Below are positions 1 through 8,471 of a stretch of DNA of 64,000 nucleotides, piece after piece (positions within the stretch are counted from its first letter, which is position 1; each line of letters starts with the position of its first letter). Made by a program: the position numbers and the translations under genes. The DNA lies in contig NZ_NISY01000006.1 in NCBI RefSeq assembly GCF_007595705.1, forward strand, positions 186,001 to 250,000, in the 5' to 3' direction. This DNA is from Streptomyces sp. SAJ15 (GTDB taxonomy: Bacteria > Actinomycetota > Actinomycetes > Streptomycetales > Streptomycetaceae). The notes beneath the pieces were generated by a model that was not told where the DNA came from, did no database searches, and saw nothing but the letters and a program-made list of their open reading frames with translations.

Positions 1-680
1 TGCGCGAGGAGCAGCGCATCACGCTGGACCTGCCGGACACCCATGTGCCCGCCGGACGCGACCTGTTCCTCGGTGAACGGCTCCGCGTCCGGCTCGGCGA
101 CCGGGACGTGTTCGCCGGTCCCGGCGTCGACCTGGCCATCCGGGGCCCCGAACGCATCGCGCTGACCGGCTCCAACGGTGCCGGGAAGAGCACGCTGCTG
201 CGTCTGCTCAACGGCGATCTGGCCCCCGTGAGCGGCGGGATCAAGCGGGCCGACGGACGCATCGCCTACCTCTCGCAGCGGCTCGACCTGCTGGACCTGG
301 ACCGTACGGTCGCCGAGAACTTCGCCGAGCGCGCCCCGGAGCGGCCGGAGGCCGAGCGGATGAACCTGCTCGCCCGCTTCCTCTTCCGGGGTGCCCGCGC
401 CCATCTGCCCGTCGGGGTGCTCTCCGGCGGCGAGCGGCTGCGCGCCACCCTGGCCTGCGTGCTGTGCGCGGAGCCGGCCCCGCACCTGCTGCTCCTGGAC
501 GAGCCGACGAACAACCTCGACCTGGTCAGCGCGGCCCAGCTGGAGAGCGCCCTCAACTCCTACCAGGGAGCCTTCGTGGTGGTCAGCCACGACGAGCGGT
601 TCCTCCACGGGATCGGCGTGAACCGGTGGCTGCGGCTGGCCGGCGGCGAGCTGCGGGAGACGGGGGCGCCCGAGGTGTGA
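1..680 (+). CDS. ABC-F family ATP-binding protein, C-terminal part (5' truncated by window edge)
   Basis: The frame is open to base 3, so about 225 C-terminal residues of a longer protein are visible. They form one complete ABC ATPase domain: Walker A GSNGAGKST, signature LSGGERLRATLA, Walker B LLLLDEPTNNLDL and the H-loop VVVSHDERF. No membrane segment is seen. The NNLD Walker B and SHDERFL are typical of ABC-F proteins, which are soluble twin-ATPase factors that act on the ribosome; some give antibiotic resistance. The gene converges on the meroterpenoid-type operon, with 28 bp between the stop codons. A self-protection role is possible but is only inferred from position. The N-terminal ATPase domain lies outside the window. 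Confidence 0.85.
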   Translation, partial: REEQRITLDLPDTHVPAGRDLFLGERLRVRLGDRDVFAGPGVDLAIRGPERIALTGSNGAGKSTLLRLLNGDLAPVSGGIKRADGRIAYLSQRLDLLDLDRTVAENFAERAPERPEAERMNLLARFLFRGARAHLPVGVLSGGERLRATLACVLCAEPAPHLLLLDEPTNNLDLVSAAQLESALNSYQGAFVVVSHDERFLHGIGVNRWLRLAGGELRETGAPEV

Positions 681-708
681 GCCGACGACGAGCCGCACCC
701 GCCGGGGG

Positions 709-2007
709 TCACTCCGGGGCGGGGCCGGGCCGCGGGAGTCGTCCGCGGGCGGGCAGGACGCCGAGCTGGACGAGCCGGTCCACCGCGCCCAGCGGACGCA
801 TCCCGACACCCGACACGTTGTAGGTGGTCAGGTAACGCAGCCGCGCGCTCTTGGCCGTCCTGACCAGCAGGTGTCGGTTCAGCCTCCTGACGCCGGGTGA
901 GGTGCCGGTCATCAGGCGTGCGGCGTCGTGGCTCATGAAGTGGATGTCCCGGATCCGACCCATGCGTTCCGCCTCGTAGGCACGCATCGCCTCGTCGAGC
1001 GTCGCCTCTTCCCGGACGCGGACGGTGGCCAGTCGGGCCGCGAGCGCTCGGGCGTCGCCGATGGCCGTGTTCATCCCCTGGGCGGCCAGGGGATGGACGC
1101 CGTGGGCCGCCTCACCGACCAGCACGATCCCCGGCCGTACGAGGGAGGGGGCCCGGTACCGCCAGACCGGCAGCAGCTGTCGTCGGTCCAGGCTGTCCTT
1201 CACCAGCACGGCGAGCGGGTCGAGCGCGGGCACCGCCGCGAGGAGTTCGTCGCACCACCGCTGGAGTCGCGTCTGGTCCGCCCTCCTGAGCTCGTCCGCC
1301 TTCACCTGGACGTAGACGCGCGTCCGCCCGTCGGGCAGCGGATAGACCAGGACCAGCCCCCGCTCGGTGAGGTAGGCGGAAGCCTCGTCGGCCGGCGCCG
1401 GCGTGCCCGAGAGCTCGAGCGTCAGCAGCTTGTGTCCGTAGGCGACGGGGTCGGCGGTCATTCCGGCCAGCCGGCGCAGGCGCGAGGACATCCCGTCGGC
1501 CGCCACCACGAGTCGGGCACGGATGTCGTACTCGTTCGCACCCTCCGCGGCCCGTACGCCGACGACGCGGCCGTGGGCGTCCGTGAGGACGTCCTCGACC
1601 AGCACCCCCCGCCGCCAGCGCACCGACGCGCCGAGCGACTCCGCCAGGCACTCCAGGATCGTCGTGTGGTCGTGGGACAGCATCCAGGGCCACGCGCAGC
1701 GGAGCGTTCCGAAGTCCATCGCCAACAGCTCGGCGCCGTCGGCCTGTCTGGCGACGAGCCGCTTGAGGCGGACCGCCCGTCTGGCTTCGAGGGCCGGGAG
1801 TACGCCCCACTCCTGGAGGGTGTCCAGGGAACCGGGCTGGAGGATCTCGCCCTTGGCGACCGGAGGCTGCCGCTTCTTCTTCTCCAGCAGGGTGACGTCA
1901 AGGCCGAGCCGGCCCAGAGCGCAGGCCGCGGCCAGACCGGCGACGCCGGACCCGCAGACCACCACGTCCGCCGTCGCGGAACCGGGCGCCGCGTGTCCCT
2001 TCGTCAC
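709..2007 (-). CDS. FAD-dependent oxidoreductase (UbiH / geranylgeranyl-reductase type), last gene of the terpenoid operon
   Basis: This is a 432-residue flavoprotein. The FAD-binding Rossmann motif GSGVAG is at residues 19-24, a DG motif (VVAADGMSSRLRR) lies mid-protein, and the second FAD motif GEAAHGVHP is near residue 298. These place it in the FAD_binding_3/UbiH-like group, which hydroxylates aromatic rings or epoxidises or reduces isoprenoid chains. I chose the GTG at 2007 because it overlaps the upstream cyclase stop by 4 nt (GTGA) and starts just before the Rossmann fold; the open frame extends further upstream but runs through the cyclase gene. Next to a terpene cyclase, epoxidation of the prenyl chain before cyclisation is an attractive role. 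Aromatic hydroxylation or saturation of double bonds cannot be excluded. Confidence 0.85.
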   Translation of the reverse strand: MTKGHAAPGSATADVVVCGSGVAGLAAACALGRLGLDVTLLEKKKRQPPVAKGEILQPGSLDTLQEWGVLPALEARRAVRLKRLVARQADGAELLAMDFGTLRCAWPWMLSHDHTTILECLAESLGASVRWRRGVLVEDVLTDAHGRVVGVRAAEGANEYDIRARLVVAADGMSSRLRRLAGMTADPVAYGHKLLTLELSGTPAPADEASAYLTERGLVLVYPLPDGRTRVYVQVKADELRRADQTRLQRWCDELLAAVPALDPLAVLVKDSLDRRQLLPVWRYRAPSLVRPGIVLVGEAAHGVHPLAAQGMNTAIGDARALAARLATVRVREEATLDEAMRAYEAERMGRIRDIHFMSHDAARLMTGTSPGVRRLNRHLLVRTAKSARLRYLTTYNVSGVGMRPLGAVDRLVQLGVLPARGRLPRPGPAPE

Positions 2008-3722
2008 GAGACCTCCCGCCCTTCCGACGCAGCTCCGGCCAGCGCGGCCCGGTAGCTCCCCAGGGCCTTCAGGGCGAGCCCGTGGACGATCAGACCGTCC
2101 ACGTAGTACGTCAGGTCGCGTATGTACATATGGACCGGGCTCGGCTGCCACAGGCCGTCGGGCCGCTGCGCGGACGCGATCCAGTCCGCCGCTCGCCGCA
2201 CCCGCGGGTCGTCGGCCGGCATGCCGGAGGCGAGCAGTGCGCGCAGGGCCCACGCGGTCTCCTCGACGGTTCCCGTCGAGGGATCGTCGCCCAACCCGCC
2301 CGTTCTCCCGGGCCCCCACGAACCGTCGTCGAGTTGGGCGCGCACCAGGGCGTCGCGGGCGCGCCCGGCCACCGGGTGGTCGGCGAGGCCGACGCGGCTG
2401 AGGGCCACGAGCGCCATGGCGGTCCCCGGGGTGAGCCCCCGGTACCACAGGGCCTCGTAGGTGCCGTCCGTCCGTTGCCGGGAGAGCAGCCAGTTCACGG
2501 CCCTGCGTATCCGGGGGTCGTGTCGGCGGGTCCCGTTCTCGGCCAGAACGTCGACGCACTGCGCGGTCGCGTAGGGACAGGGGCCGTCGTTCGGGAACGC
2601 GGTGTCGGGGACGAAGGTCCCCCACGAGCCCTTGCGGTCCTGCCGTGACTCCAGCCAGCGCAGCCCGTGCCGCAGTTGCTCGTCCGGCTCCTCGACGCCG
2701 CCGGTCGTGAGGGCGGACAACACCACCGCGGTGTCGAGGAGGTTGGGCCATCCGCGGGGACCTTCCCAGCTCCACCCGCCGGCGGGAGCGTCGAAGACCG
2801 GCGACGCCTCGTCCTGCTGGCAACCGCGCAGCCACGTCCTCGCCCGTACCAGTCGCGGGTCGTCGGCGTACCCGGCCTCCGCCAGGCCGCGCGTGACGTA
2901 GGCGCTGCCGATCAGGTCGAGGCCCTGGATGAGGTGCCAGGAACCGTCCGCGTGCACATTCGAGCGGAGATAGTCGACGACGTCCAGGGTCGCCCGGCTC
3001 GGGGCCTCCTCGGCGCGGCTCAGGCCGACGCACACCGCCGACGCCAGCCAGTTGTCCCCGCCGTAGCCGCCCCGCCGGGTCTCCGCGATCTCCACCTGCT
3101 GGAGCGCGCGGAGCCCGGCCCGCCCTGCCGGCCGGTCCAGCATGCCCGGGAGTCCCTTCGGCCGGCTGTGGCGGCGCTGGATGAACGCGAGCGCGACGAG
3201 GAGGGGCACGCTGAAGGACAGCCGCCTACGCCAGAGCCGTGGGGGCAGCAGGAACACCTCCAGCGGGACGCGCCGCAGATCGCGCATGTCCCTGAGCTCG
3301 GCCAGCGCGAGGAACACGGAGGTGACGTGGGTCATCCCCGGATCGGGGAGCGCCTCCACCCCGCCGTGTGACTCCACCAGGGCCAGGGCGCGCCGCACGG
3401 ACTCCCCCGTACGGTGCGGAGCGGCCATCCGCAGGGCGGTGGCCGCGATCACGGTCGGCACCACCTGGGTGGCGGTGCCGACGCTGCCGCCCCAGCCGCC
3501 GTCGGCGTTCTGGGCGCCCAGCAGCCACTGGACTCCCCGGTCGACGAGGTCGTGTGAACGCTCGCGGTCGGCGAGGTGGAGAGCGGTCAGCGCACCGGCC
3601 GTCCCCATCACGGAGGTGGGCCGCCGGTTCGGCCAGGACCCGGAGGAGCGCTGTGCCGCGAACAACGCCTCGGCGGCTCGTGTGATCGACTTCTCCACGC
3701 GGCTGTCCGCGGCTGAGCCCAT
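2004..3722 (-). CDS. squalene-hopene-cyclase-like terpene cyclase with degenerate DxDD motif
   Basis: This 572-residue protein has repeated QW-type motifs along its length (GSWPNRR, ADGGWGG, GGYGGDNW, DGSW, GGWSWE, KGSWGTF, DGSWGPG, DGLWQPS) and the usual alpha-barrel spacing of squalene-hopene and oxidosqualene cyclases. The protonating motif, normally D-x-D-D-T-A, reads N-L-L-D-T-A at residues 327-332, so the first and middle Asp are lost. It is somewhat shorter than hopene cyclases (about 630 residues). The ATG at 3722 is the first good start; 88 bp separate it from the upstream flavoenzyme, the largest gap but one inside the operon. It sits in a prenylated-aromatic pathway and is not near hopanoid genes. 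I therefore infer that it cyclises a prenylated aromatic compound, perhaps from an epoxide, or has a non-canonical or lost activity. Confidence 0.85.
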   Translation of the reverse strand: MGSAADSRVEKSITRAAEALFAAQRSSGSWPNRRPTSVMGTAGALTALHLADRERSHDLVDRGVQWLLGAQNADGGWGGSVGTATQVVPTVIAATALRMAAPHRTGESVRRALALVESHGGVEALPDPGMTHVTSVFLALAELRDMRDLRRVPLEVFLLPPRLWRRRLSFSVPLLVALAFIQRRHSRPKGLPGMLDRPAGRAGLRALQQVEIAETRRGGYGGDNWLASAVCVGLSRAEEAPSRATLDVVDYLRSNVHADGSWHLIQGLDLIGSAYVTRGLAEAGYADDPRLVRARTWLRGCQQDEASPVFDAPAGGWSWEGPRGWPNLLDTAVVLSALTTGGVEEPDEQLRHGLRWLESRQDRKGSWGTFVPDTAFPNDGPCPYATAQCVDVLAENGTRRHDPRIRRAVNWLLSRQRTDGTYEALWYRGLTPGTAMALVALSRVGLADHPVAGRARDALVRAQLDDGSWGPGRTGGLGDDPSTGTVEETAWALRALLASGMPADDPRVRRAADWIASAQRPDGLWQPSPVHMYIRDLTYYVDGLIVHGLALKALGSYRAALAGAASEGREVS

Positions 3723-3810
3723 GAGGTGCCATCCCTCTCTCGCGGTGAGACTGCCCGTTCGGTGGTTCCGACGCCGCGTGCCCGCTCGGCGAGGCCGACG
3801 ACCGCCGCGG

Positions 3811-5004
3811 TCAGCAACGTTCCGCCCGGGCGAAGTCCTTGGCGCCGTGCAGCCAGGAGACCTTGTCGTACAGGTCGTCCTCGGTGAGTGAACGCAGCAT
3901 CGCGTTGCGCTCCCGCGCCCTGCCTCCCGCGGGGTGGTAGAGCCGTGTGCCCATCTCCCTGGCCAGCAGTTGGGTCCGCGCGGTCCGCTCGCGCCGCGCG
4001 ACGTTGTACGTCTCCAGGCGTCGCGCCACGTCGTCGGCGGCGGTCCCGGCGAGGACGTCGCCCAGGGCGACGGCGTCCTCCAGCGCCTGGCACGCACCCT
4101 GGGCGGCGTACTGGAGCATCGGGTGGGCCGCGTCGCCCATCAACGCGACCCGACCGTCGGTCCACACGTCGATCGGATCCCGGTCGCACAGCACCCACTG
4201 CCGCCACCGCTCGCCCAACCCCAGCAGCAGCCCGGCGGTGTCGCCCAGGTCCGGGAAGCGGCCGCGGACGACATCCCGCCGCGTCGGACGTCCCGACACG
4301 GGCTCGCGGGCGCCGTCGTCCAGGGTCGCGGCGAGGTTGAGGTACCTGCCGCCGCCGATGATGTAGTGGACGAAGTGCCAGGCGGGGCCGGCCCACAGGG
4401 TCACCGCGTTCCACCGCAGCCGCGGCGGCACCTTCTCGATCGGTATCACCGAGCGGTAGATGGTGTGGCCGCAGACCCGGGGGGCGCCGTCGCCGACCAG
4501 GCGCGCGCGGACGGTCGAGCGGATGCCGTCGGCCCCCACGAGCAGGTCGCCGCTGAACGTCCGGCCGTCCGCCGTCGTCACGGTCACCCGTGCCGTGTCC
4601 TGGACGTATCCGTCCACGGCCGCACCGGCGACGAGTTCGACGCCGTCGTCGGCCCGGCATGCCGAGAGCAGCGGGGTGTGGAGGTCACGGCGGTGCACCA
4701 CGGCGTAGGGGTTGCCGAAGCGCCGCCGGTACCGCTCGGTGAGCGGCATGGCCACGAGCTTCTCGCCCGTGGTGCCGTCCATCAGCCGGAGTTCGTCGAC
4801 GAACACCGCCCGCGCGCGTACCTCCTGCCCCAGGCCCAGCAGGTTCAGGGCGTGGAAGGCGTTCGGGGCGAGCTGGATGCCCGCGCCGATCTCGGCGAAG
4901 ACGTCCTCGCGTTCCAGGACGGTGACGTGGTGACCGCCCCGCGAGAGGGCGAGAGCGGTGGCGAGGCCGCCGATGCCGCCGCCTGCGATGAGTGCGTGGG
5001 TCAT
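3811..5004 (-). CDS. FAD-dependent aromatic monooxygenase (3-hydroxybenzoate 6-hydroxylase / salicylate hydroxylase type)
   Basis: This 397-residue class A flavin monooxygenase starts with the FAD motif GGGIGG (residues 8-13). It continues with LEREDVFAEIGAGIQLAPNA, an Arg-containing VVHRRDLH, the DG motif LVGADGIRSTVRARL near residue 160, and GDAAHPMLQYAAQGACQALED near residue 300. This block pattern is that of the salicylate and 3-hydroxybenzoate 6-hydroxylase group, which uses NAD(P)H and O2 to hydroxylate an aromatic acid ortho or para to an existing hydroxyl. The start overlaps the PhzE stop by 4 nt (ATGA). In this operon the likely substrate is 3-hydroxyanthranilate. Hydroxylation at C6 would give a 1,4-dihydroxy-2-carboxylate pattern like the MenA substrate. 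That step is inference; the family call is firm. Confidence 0.88.
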   Translation of the reverse strand: MTHALIAGGGIGGLATALALSRGGHHVTVLEREDVFAEIGAGIQLAPNAFHALNLLGLGQEVRARAVFVDELRLMDGTTGEKLVAMPLTERYRRRFGNPYAVVHRRDLHTPLLSACRADDGVELVAGAAVDGYVQDTARVTVTTADGRTFSGDLLVGADGIRSTVRARLVGDGAPRVCGHTIYRSVIPIEKVPPRLRWNAVTLWAGPAWHFVHYIIGGGRYLNLAATLDDGAREPVSGRPTRRDVVRGRFPDLGDTAGLLLGLGERWRQWVLCDRDPIDVWTDGRVALMGDAAHPMLQYAAQGACQALEDAVALGDVLAGTAADDVARRLETYNVARRERTARTQLLAREMGTRLYHPAGGRARERNAMLRSLTEDDLYDKVSWLHGAKDFARAERC

Positions 5005-6977
5005 GTCGCCGGGCGCGTCCCTTCTCGGTCGGTGCCGCCGGTCGGTGTCGGTGGAAAGGGCTCGTGCGGGCGCAGCACCCGGGTGAGCAGCGAACCGATG
5101 ATCCGGGGGCCGCCCCGGGTCAGTACGGACTCCGCGTGGAACTGCACCGAGGCCAGACGCCGCGCGCGCAGGGCGTGGACCTCACCGCTGTCCGGGTCCC
5201 TGCTCACCGTCACCCGGCCGGCGTCGGGGTGCTCGACGACGTCCCGCCCCGCACATGCCGTGTACGTGTTGTAGAACGCCACCCGCTCGCGCCGGCCGAA
5301 CAGGTCGATCTCGCGCTGCACGCCCTGGTGGGGGATGCCGCGGCGGACCAGGGAGAGGCCGAGCAGCGCGCACAGCACCTGGTGGCTCAGACACACGGCC
5401 AGGAACGGGCGCCTCTCGGCCAGCAGCCGGCACACCGCCGACCTCAGGTGCGCGATCCTGGGGTCTCGTCGTCGGCCGGGGTCGCCCGGCCCCGGCCCCA
5501 GGACCACCAGGTCGTACGCCGCCGTGTCGTAGCCCGCGTCGAACCGGCGCACGCTCACCGCCATGCCCAGCGAGCGGACCTGGTGCGCGAGCATGGCGGT
5601 GAAGGAGTCCTCGGCGTCGACCACGAGGACCCGGCGCCCCGCCAGCTCGGCCGCGGCGTGGTCTGTGTCGTCCGGCCTGTCCAGCCAGAACCCCGCGACG
5701 CGGGCGTTGCGCCCCGCCAGCGCGGCCCTGACCGCGGGGTGGGTGGCGAAGCGGGCGGGCGCGGGCTCGGCGTGCGCGGCGAGCAGCCCCGAGGCCTTCG
5801 CCCAGGTCTCTCGCGCCTCGGCCTCGGGGTCGGAGTGGCGCACCAGTGTGGACCCGACACCGATCCGCAGATGACCGTCGGCTGTGATGTCGGCCGTGCG
5901 GATCAGGATGGCGGAGTCGAGGGTCCGCCCGCCGCCCGCGTCCCTCCCGATGAGGGCGGCGACCCCGCTGTAGTAGCCGCGGCCGGCTGGCTCGTGACGG
6001 CTGATCACCCTGGTGGCGTTCTCCAGCGGCGATCCGGTCACCGTCGGGGCGAGAAGCGTCTCTCGAAGGACCTCGCGGACATCGCGGTCGGTGTGTCCCT
6101 CGATGAGGTACTCGGTGTGCGCGAGGTGCGCCATCTCCTTGAGGTACGGGCCGATGAGACGTCCGCCGGAACGGCAGATCCGGGCCATCATCTTCAGTTC
6201 CTCGTCGACGACCATGTACAGCTCGTCGGTTTCCTTCTGGTCCGTCAGGAAGGAGAGCACGCCGTCGAGCGTGGGACCGCCCGCCGGATAGCAGTACGTG
6301 CCACTGATCGGGTTCATGACCGCGGTGCCGTCGCGCACGCTGATGTGCCGCTCGGGGGTCGCGCCCAGCAGGACGCGGTCGCCGGTGTGCACGAGGAACG
6401 TCCAGTAGGCGCCCCTCTCCCGTTCCAGGAGTCGACGGTAGAACGAGAGAGCGCCGGCTGCCGAGAAGCCCGGCAGCCACGCGGTGAAGGTGCGCTTGAT
6501 CACGAAGTTCGAGCCCTGGCCGGTGCCGATCTCCTCAGCGATCACCCGCCGCACGATGTCCGCGTACGCCCGGTCGGAGACGTCGAAACCGTGCTGGTCG
6601 ATCTTGACCGGTTCGTTCGGCAGCCGCGGGAGGGCCTCGGCGAGCGGCAGGGTCTGGTGGTCGGTGACCGTCATCGCGATCAGCGGCTCACCGTCGTCGT
6701 GGGCTGTGAACCCTCGTTCGGTGATCTGCCGGTACGGGATCAGGGCGAGCAGTTCGGGTCCGCCGTGGGGGGAGGGGTGCGCCGGTTGCGGCAGGTCCGC
6801 CAGGGTGGCGCAGTGGGCTGTCTCGGCCAGCAGCACCTCGACGGTGTCCGGGGCGGCCGCCTGCGGGCGGTGCAACAGGGCGAAGGCGGGCGCGGAGCCG
6901 TCCAGCACACGGGCCAGCGGGTCACGGGTGTCGTCGGGGGCGTCCCTCCCCGCGGTGGGCGGGGGTTTCCCGGTCAC
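5001..6977 (-). CDS. phzE: 2-amino-2-deoxyisochorismate synthase PhzE (fused TrpE-like and glutamine amidotransferase domains)
   Basis: This 658-residue fusion has an N-terminal chorismate-binding domain (residues about 25-430, with GTGQGSNFVIKRTF, PISGTYCYP and VDEELKMMARICRSGG) and a C-terminal class I glutamine amidotransferase (about 450-650). The nucleophile is Cys529 in LAVCLSHQV, and the triad His-Glu is in QFHAES. This is the PhzE layout; anthranilate synthases of the fused type lack the GxGSNFVI block. The enzyme turns chorismate and glutamine into 2-amino-2-deoxyisochorismate, the first step to 3-hydroxyanthranilate or phenazines. The GTG at 6977 overlaps the PhzD stop (GTGA), and the longer open frame upstream is the PhzD gene read out of frame. 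No phzF, phzA/B or phzG lies nearby, so phenazine formation is unlikely. Confidence 0.93.
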   Translation of the reverse strand: MTGKPPPTAGRDAPDDTRDPLARVLDGSAPAFALLHRPQAAAPDTVEVLLAETAHCATLADLPQPAHPSPHGGPELLALIPYRQITERGFTAHDDGEPLIAMTVTDHQTLPLAEALPRLPNEPVKIDQHGFDVSDRAYADIVRRVIAEEIGTGQGSNFVIKRTFTAWLPGFSAAGALSFYRRLLERERGAYWTFLVHTGDRVLLGATPERHISVRDGTAVMNPISGTYCYPAGGPTLDGVLSFLTDQKETDELYMVVDEELKMMARICRSGGRLIGPYLKEMAHLAHTEYLIEGHTDRDVREVLRETLLAPTVTGSPLENATRVISRHEPAGRGYYSGVAALIGRDAGGGRTLDSAILIRTADITADGHLRIGVGSTLVRHSDPEAEARETWAKASGLLAAHAEPAPARFATHPAVRAALAGRNARVAGFWLDRPDDTDHAAAELAGRRVLVVDAEDSFTAMLAHQVRSLGMAVSVRRFDAGYDTAAYDLVVLGPGPGDPGRRRDPRIAHLRSAVCRLLAERRPFLAVCLSHQVLCALLGLSLVRRGIPHQGVQREIDLFGRRERVAFYNTYTACAGRDVVEHPDAGRVTVSRDPDSGEVHALRARRLASVQFHAESVLTRGGPRIIGSLLTRVLRPHEPFPPTPTGGTDREGTRPAT

Positions 6978-7636
6978 CGCGCCTCCCGTGCCGTCCCGGC
7001 CGCCAGGGTGTCGCACAGGGACCCCGTGGTGACGACGGCGGCGCACCGCTGGGCGGCGTACTCCAGGGCGAGCCGGTGGTGGTCGGCGGAGAAGTCGGCG
7101 ACGGCGTCGGCCACCAGGAACGGCTGGATGTCGTGGGTGAACGCGTCCACCGCGGTCATGAGCACACCGACGTGCGCGTAGACGCCGCACAGCACGAGTT
7201 GGTCGCGGCCGGTGGCCCGCATCCGCTCCAGCAGACCCGTGTGGAAGAAGGCGCTGTAGCGCCACTTGGTGAGCCGCCAGTCGTCGGGGGCGGGCTCGAG
7301 GGGCGCGACGATCCGGTTGTCCTGCGGGGACGTGCGCATGCCGGCGCCCCAGAAGTCGGCCAGCAGGCCCCGCTGTCGCGGTGTCATCCCGCCGGGCTGG
7401 GCGGTGTAGGCGACCGGGACACCGAGGGCGGCGCAGCGCCGCCGCAGCAGTGTCGTGTTGCGGATGAGCGGGGCGCCGGGTGAGGTGTCGCGCGGGAACG
7501 GCCTGAGGAAGTACTCCTGCATGTCGTGGACGAGCAGCACGGCACGCCGCGGGTCGGCCCGCCATGCGACGACCGGCGCGGGGATGTCGTCCGGCAGGGG
7601 CAGGGGGTAGGGCTCGATGGAAGGTATGCCGGACAT
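6974..7636 (-). CDS. phzD: PhzD-type isochorismatase (2-amino-2-deoxyisochorismate hydrolase)
   Basis: This 220-residue isochorismatase-fold protein begins MSGIPSIEPYPLPLP, like known PhzD proteins. The catalytic Asp38 lies in LLVHDMQEYFLRPF, and VLCGVYAHVGVLMTAVDAFTHD is the second conserved block. PhzD hydrolyses the enol ether of 2-amino-2-deoxyisochorismate to trans-2,3-dihydro-3-hydroxyanthranilate and pyruvate. It is translationally coupled to PhzE (4-nt overlap at its 3' end) and follows the SDR gene by 58 bp. It is about 13 residues longer than the Pseudomonas enzymes, mainly in the C-terminal region. ATG 7636 has a modest GA-rich region upstream (GAAAGGACCGACC) and gives the expected N terminus. 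Confidence 0.93.
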   Translation of the reverse strand: MSGIPSIEPYPLPLPDDIPAPVVAWRADPRRAVLLVHDMQEYFLRPFPRDTSPGAPLIRNTTLLRRRCAALGVPVAYTAQPGGMTPRQRGLLADFWGAGMRTSPQDNRIVAPLEPAPDDWRLTKWRYSAFFHTGLLERMRATGRDQLVLCGVYAHVGVLMTAVDAFTHDIQPFLVADAVADFSADHHRLALEYAAQRCAAVVTTGSLCDTLAAGTAREAR

Positions 7637-7694
7637 GTGATGGTCGGTCCTTTCGTGCGGTGCCGGCCGCGGTGGCCGGGTCGGGGGAGCGCGA

Positions 7695-8471
7695 CTACAT
7701 CGGGGCGCCGAGGGCCGCCCCTCCGTCGACGGTGAGCGTGTGCAGGGTGACCTGGGCGGCCTCCTCGGAGAGCAGGAAGCGGACGGCGTGGGCGACATCC
7801 CGTGGACGCGCCACCCTGCCCAGCGGGATGCCGGTCCGGAAGGCGGCCGGGCTGCCGGTGACGGAGGCGGCGGCCGCGTCCCCGTCAGGGTGCATGCCGT
7901 GCAGCATCGGGGTGTCGGTGGAGCCGGGGGCGACCACGTTGCAGCGGATGCCGTGCCGCGCGACCTCCAGCCCGAGACATCTGGTGAAGGCGGTCGCCGC
8001 GGCTTTCGACGCGGCGTACGCGGCCATCCGGGTACGGGCGACGCCCGCGGCGTTCGACGCGACGGTGACGAGAGCCCCCCGCCGGCGGGGGATCATACGG
8101 TTGGTCACCGCCCGGGACATGAGGAAGACGCCGGTGGTGTTGACCGCGAAGGTCGTGTGCCAGTCCTCGTCGCTGAGGTGTCGGGCCTCGCCGAGCCGGA
8201 GCACCCCGGCCGCGTTCACCAGGTGGTCGACCGGTCCCGTCTCCCGTTCCACCGTGTCCACCACCCTCTCGACGTCGACGGCCGAGGCGACGTCGGCCGC
8301 GTGGCCTCGCACCGACAGTCCGTCGGCGGTGAGCTTGTCGACCATGGCGGACAGCCGGTCGGAGTCCAGGTCGACGCCGACCACCGTGGTCCCTTCCTCG
8401 GCGAGCAGGCGGACCACGGCCGCTCCGATGCCGCCCGCCGCTCCGGTCACCAGAGCGATCCCGCCGTTCAC
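7695..8471 (-). CDS. SDR dehydrogenase, probable 2,3-dihydro-3-hydroxyanthranilate dehydrogenase (EntA-like)
   Basis: This 258-residue classical short-chain dehydrogenase has the cofactor motif TGAAGGIG (residues 9-16), HAADVAS for adenine binding, LVNAAGV (NAG-type), a catalytic Ser in TVASNAAG, and Y-x3-K in MAAYAASKAA near residue 150. The overall form matches EntA/DhbA, which oxidise 2,3-dihydro-2,3-dihydroxybenzoate. Directly upstream of PhzD and PhzE, its logical job is NAD+-dependent aromatisation of the PhzD product to 3-hydroxyanthranilate. The family assignment is seen in sequence; the substrate is inferred from context. GTG 8471 overlaps the DUF2834 gene stop by 4 nt. Confidence 0.88.
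   Translation of the reverse strand: MNGGIALVTGAAGGIGAAVVRLLAEEGTTVVGVDLDSDRLSAMVDKLTADGLSVRGHAADVASAVDVERVVDTVERETGPVDHLVNAAGVLRLGEARHLSDEDWHTTFAVNTTGVFLMSRAVTNRMIPRRRGALVTVASNAAGVARTRMAAYAASKAAATAFTRCLGLEVARHGIRCNVVAPGSTDTPMLHGMHPDGDAAAASVTGSPAAFRTGIPLGRVARPRDVAHAVRFLLSEEAAQVTLHTLTVDGGAALGAPM

Noticed and set aside
928..2055. Plus-strand 375-residue frame over the FAD gene
   Set aside because: No domain features; antisense shadow typical of high-GC coding DNA. The same holds for most long plus-strand frames over 2-31 kb.
709..3033. One 774-residue minus-strand protein
   Set aside because: The first 342 residues are an Arg/Gly/Pro-rich shadow of the cyclase gene; the FAD motif begins just after GTG 2007, which overlaps the cyclase stop.
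2004..3722. Hopanoid squalene-hopene cyclase
   Set aside because: The DxDD motif is lost, the protein is shorter, and no hpn-type or squalene synthase gene is next to it.
5001..8471. Phenazine biosynthetic cluster
   Set aside because: PhzE and PhzD are present, but PhzF, PhzA/B and PhzG are not, and prenylation and terpene genes surround them. 3-hydroxyanthranilate is the more likely end point of this part.
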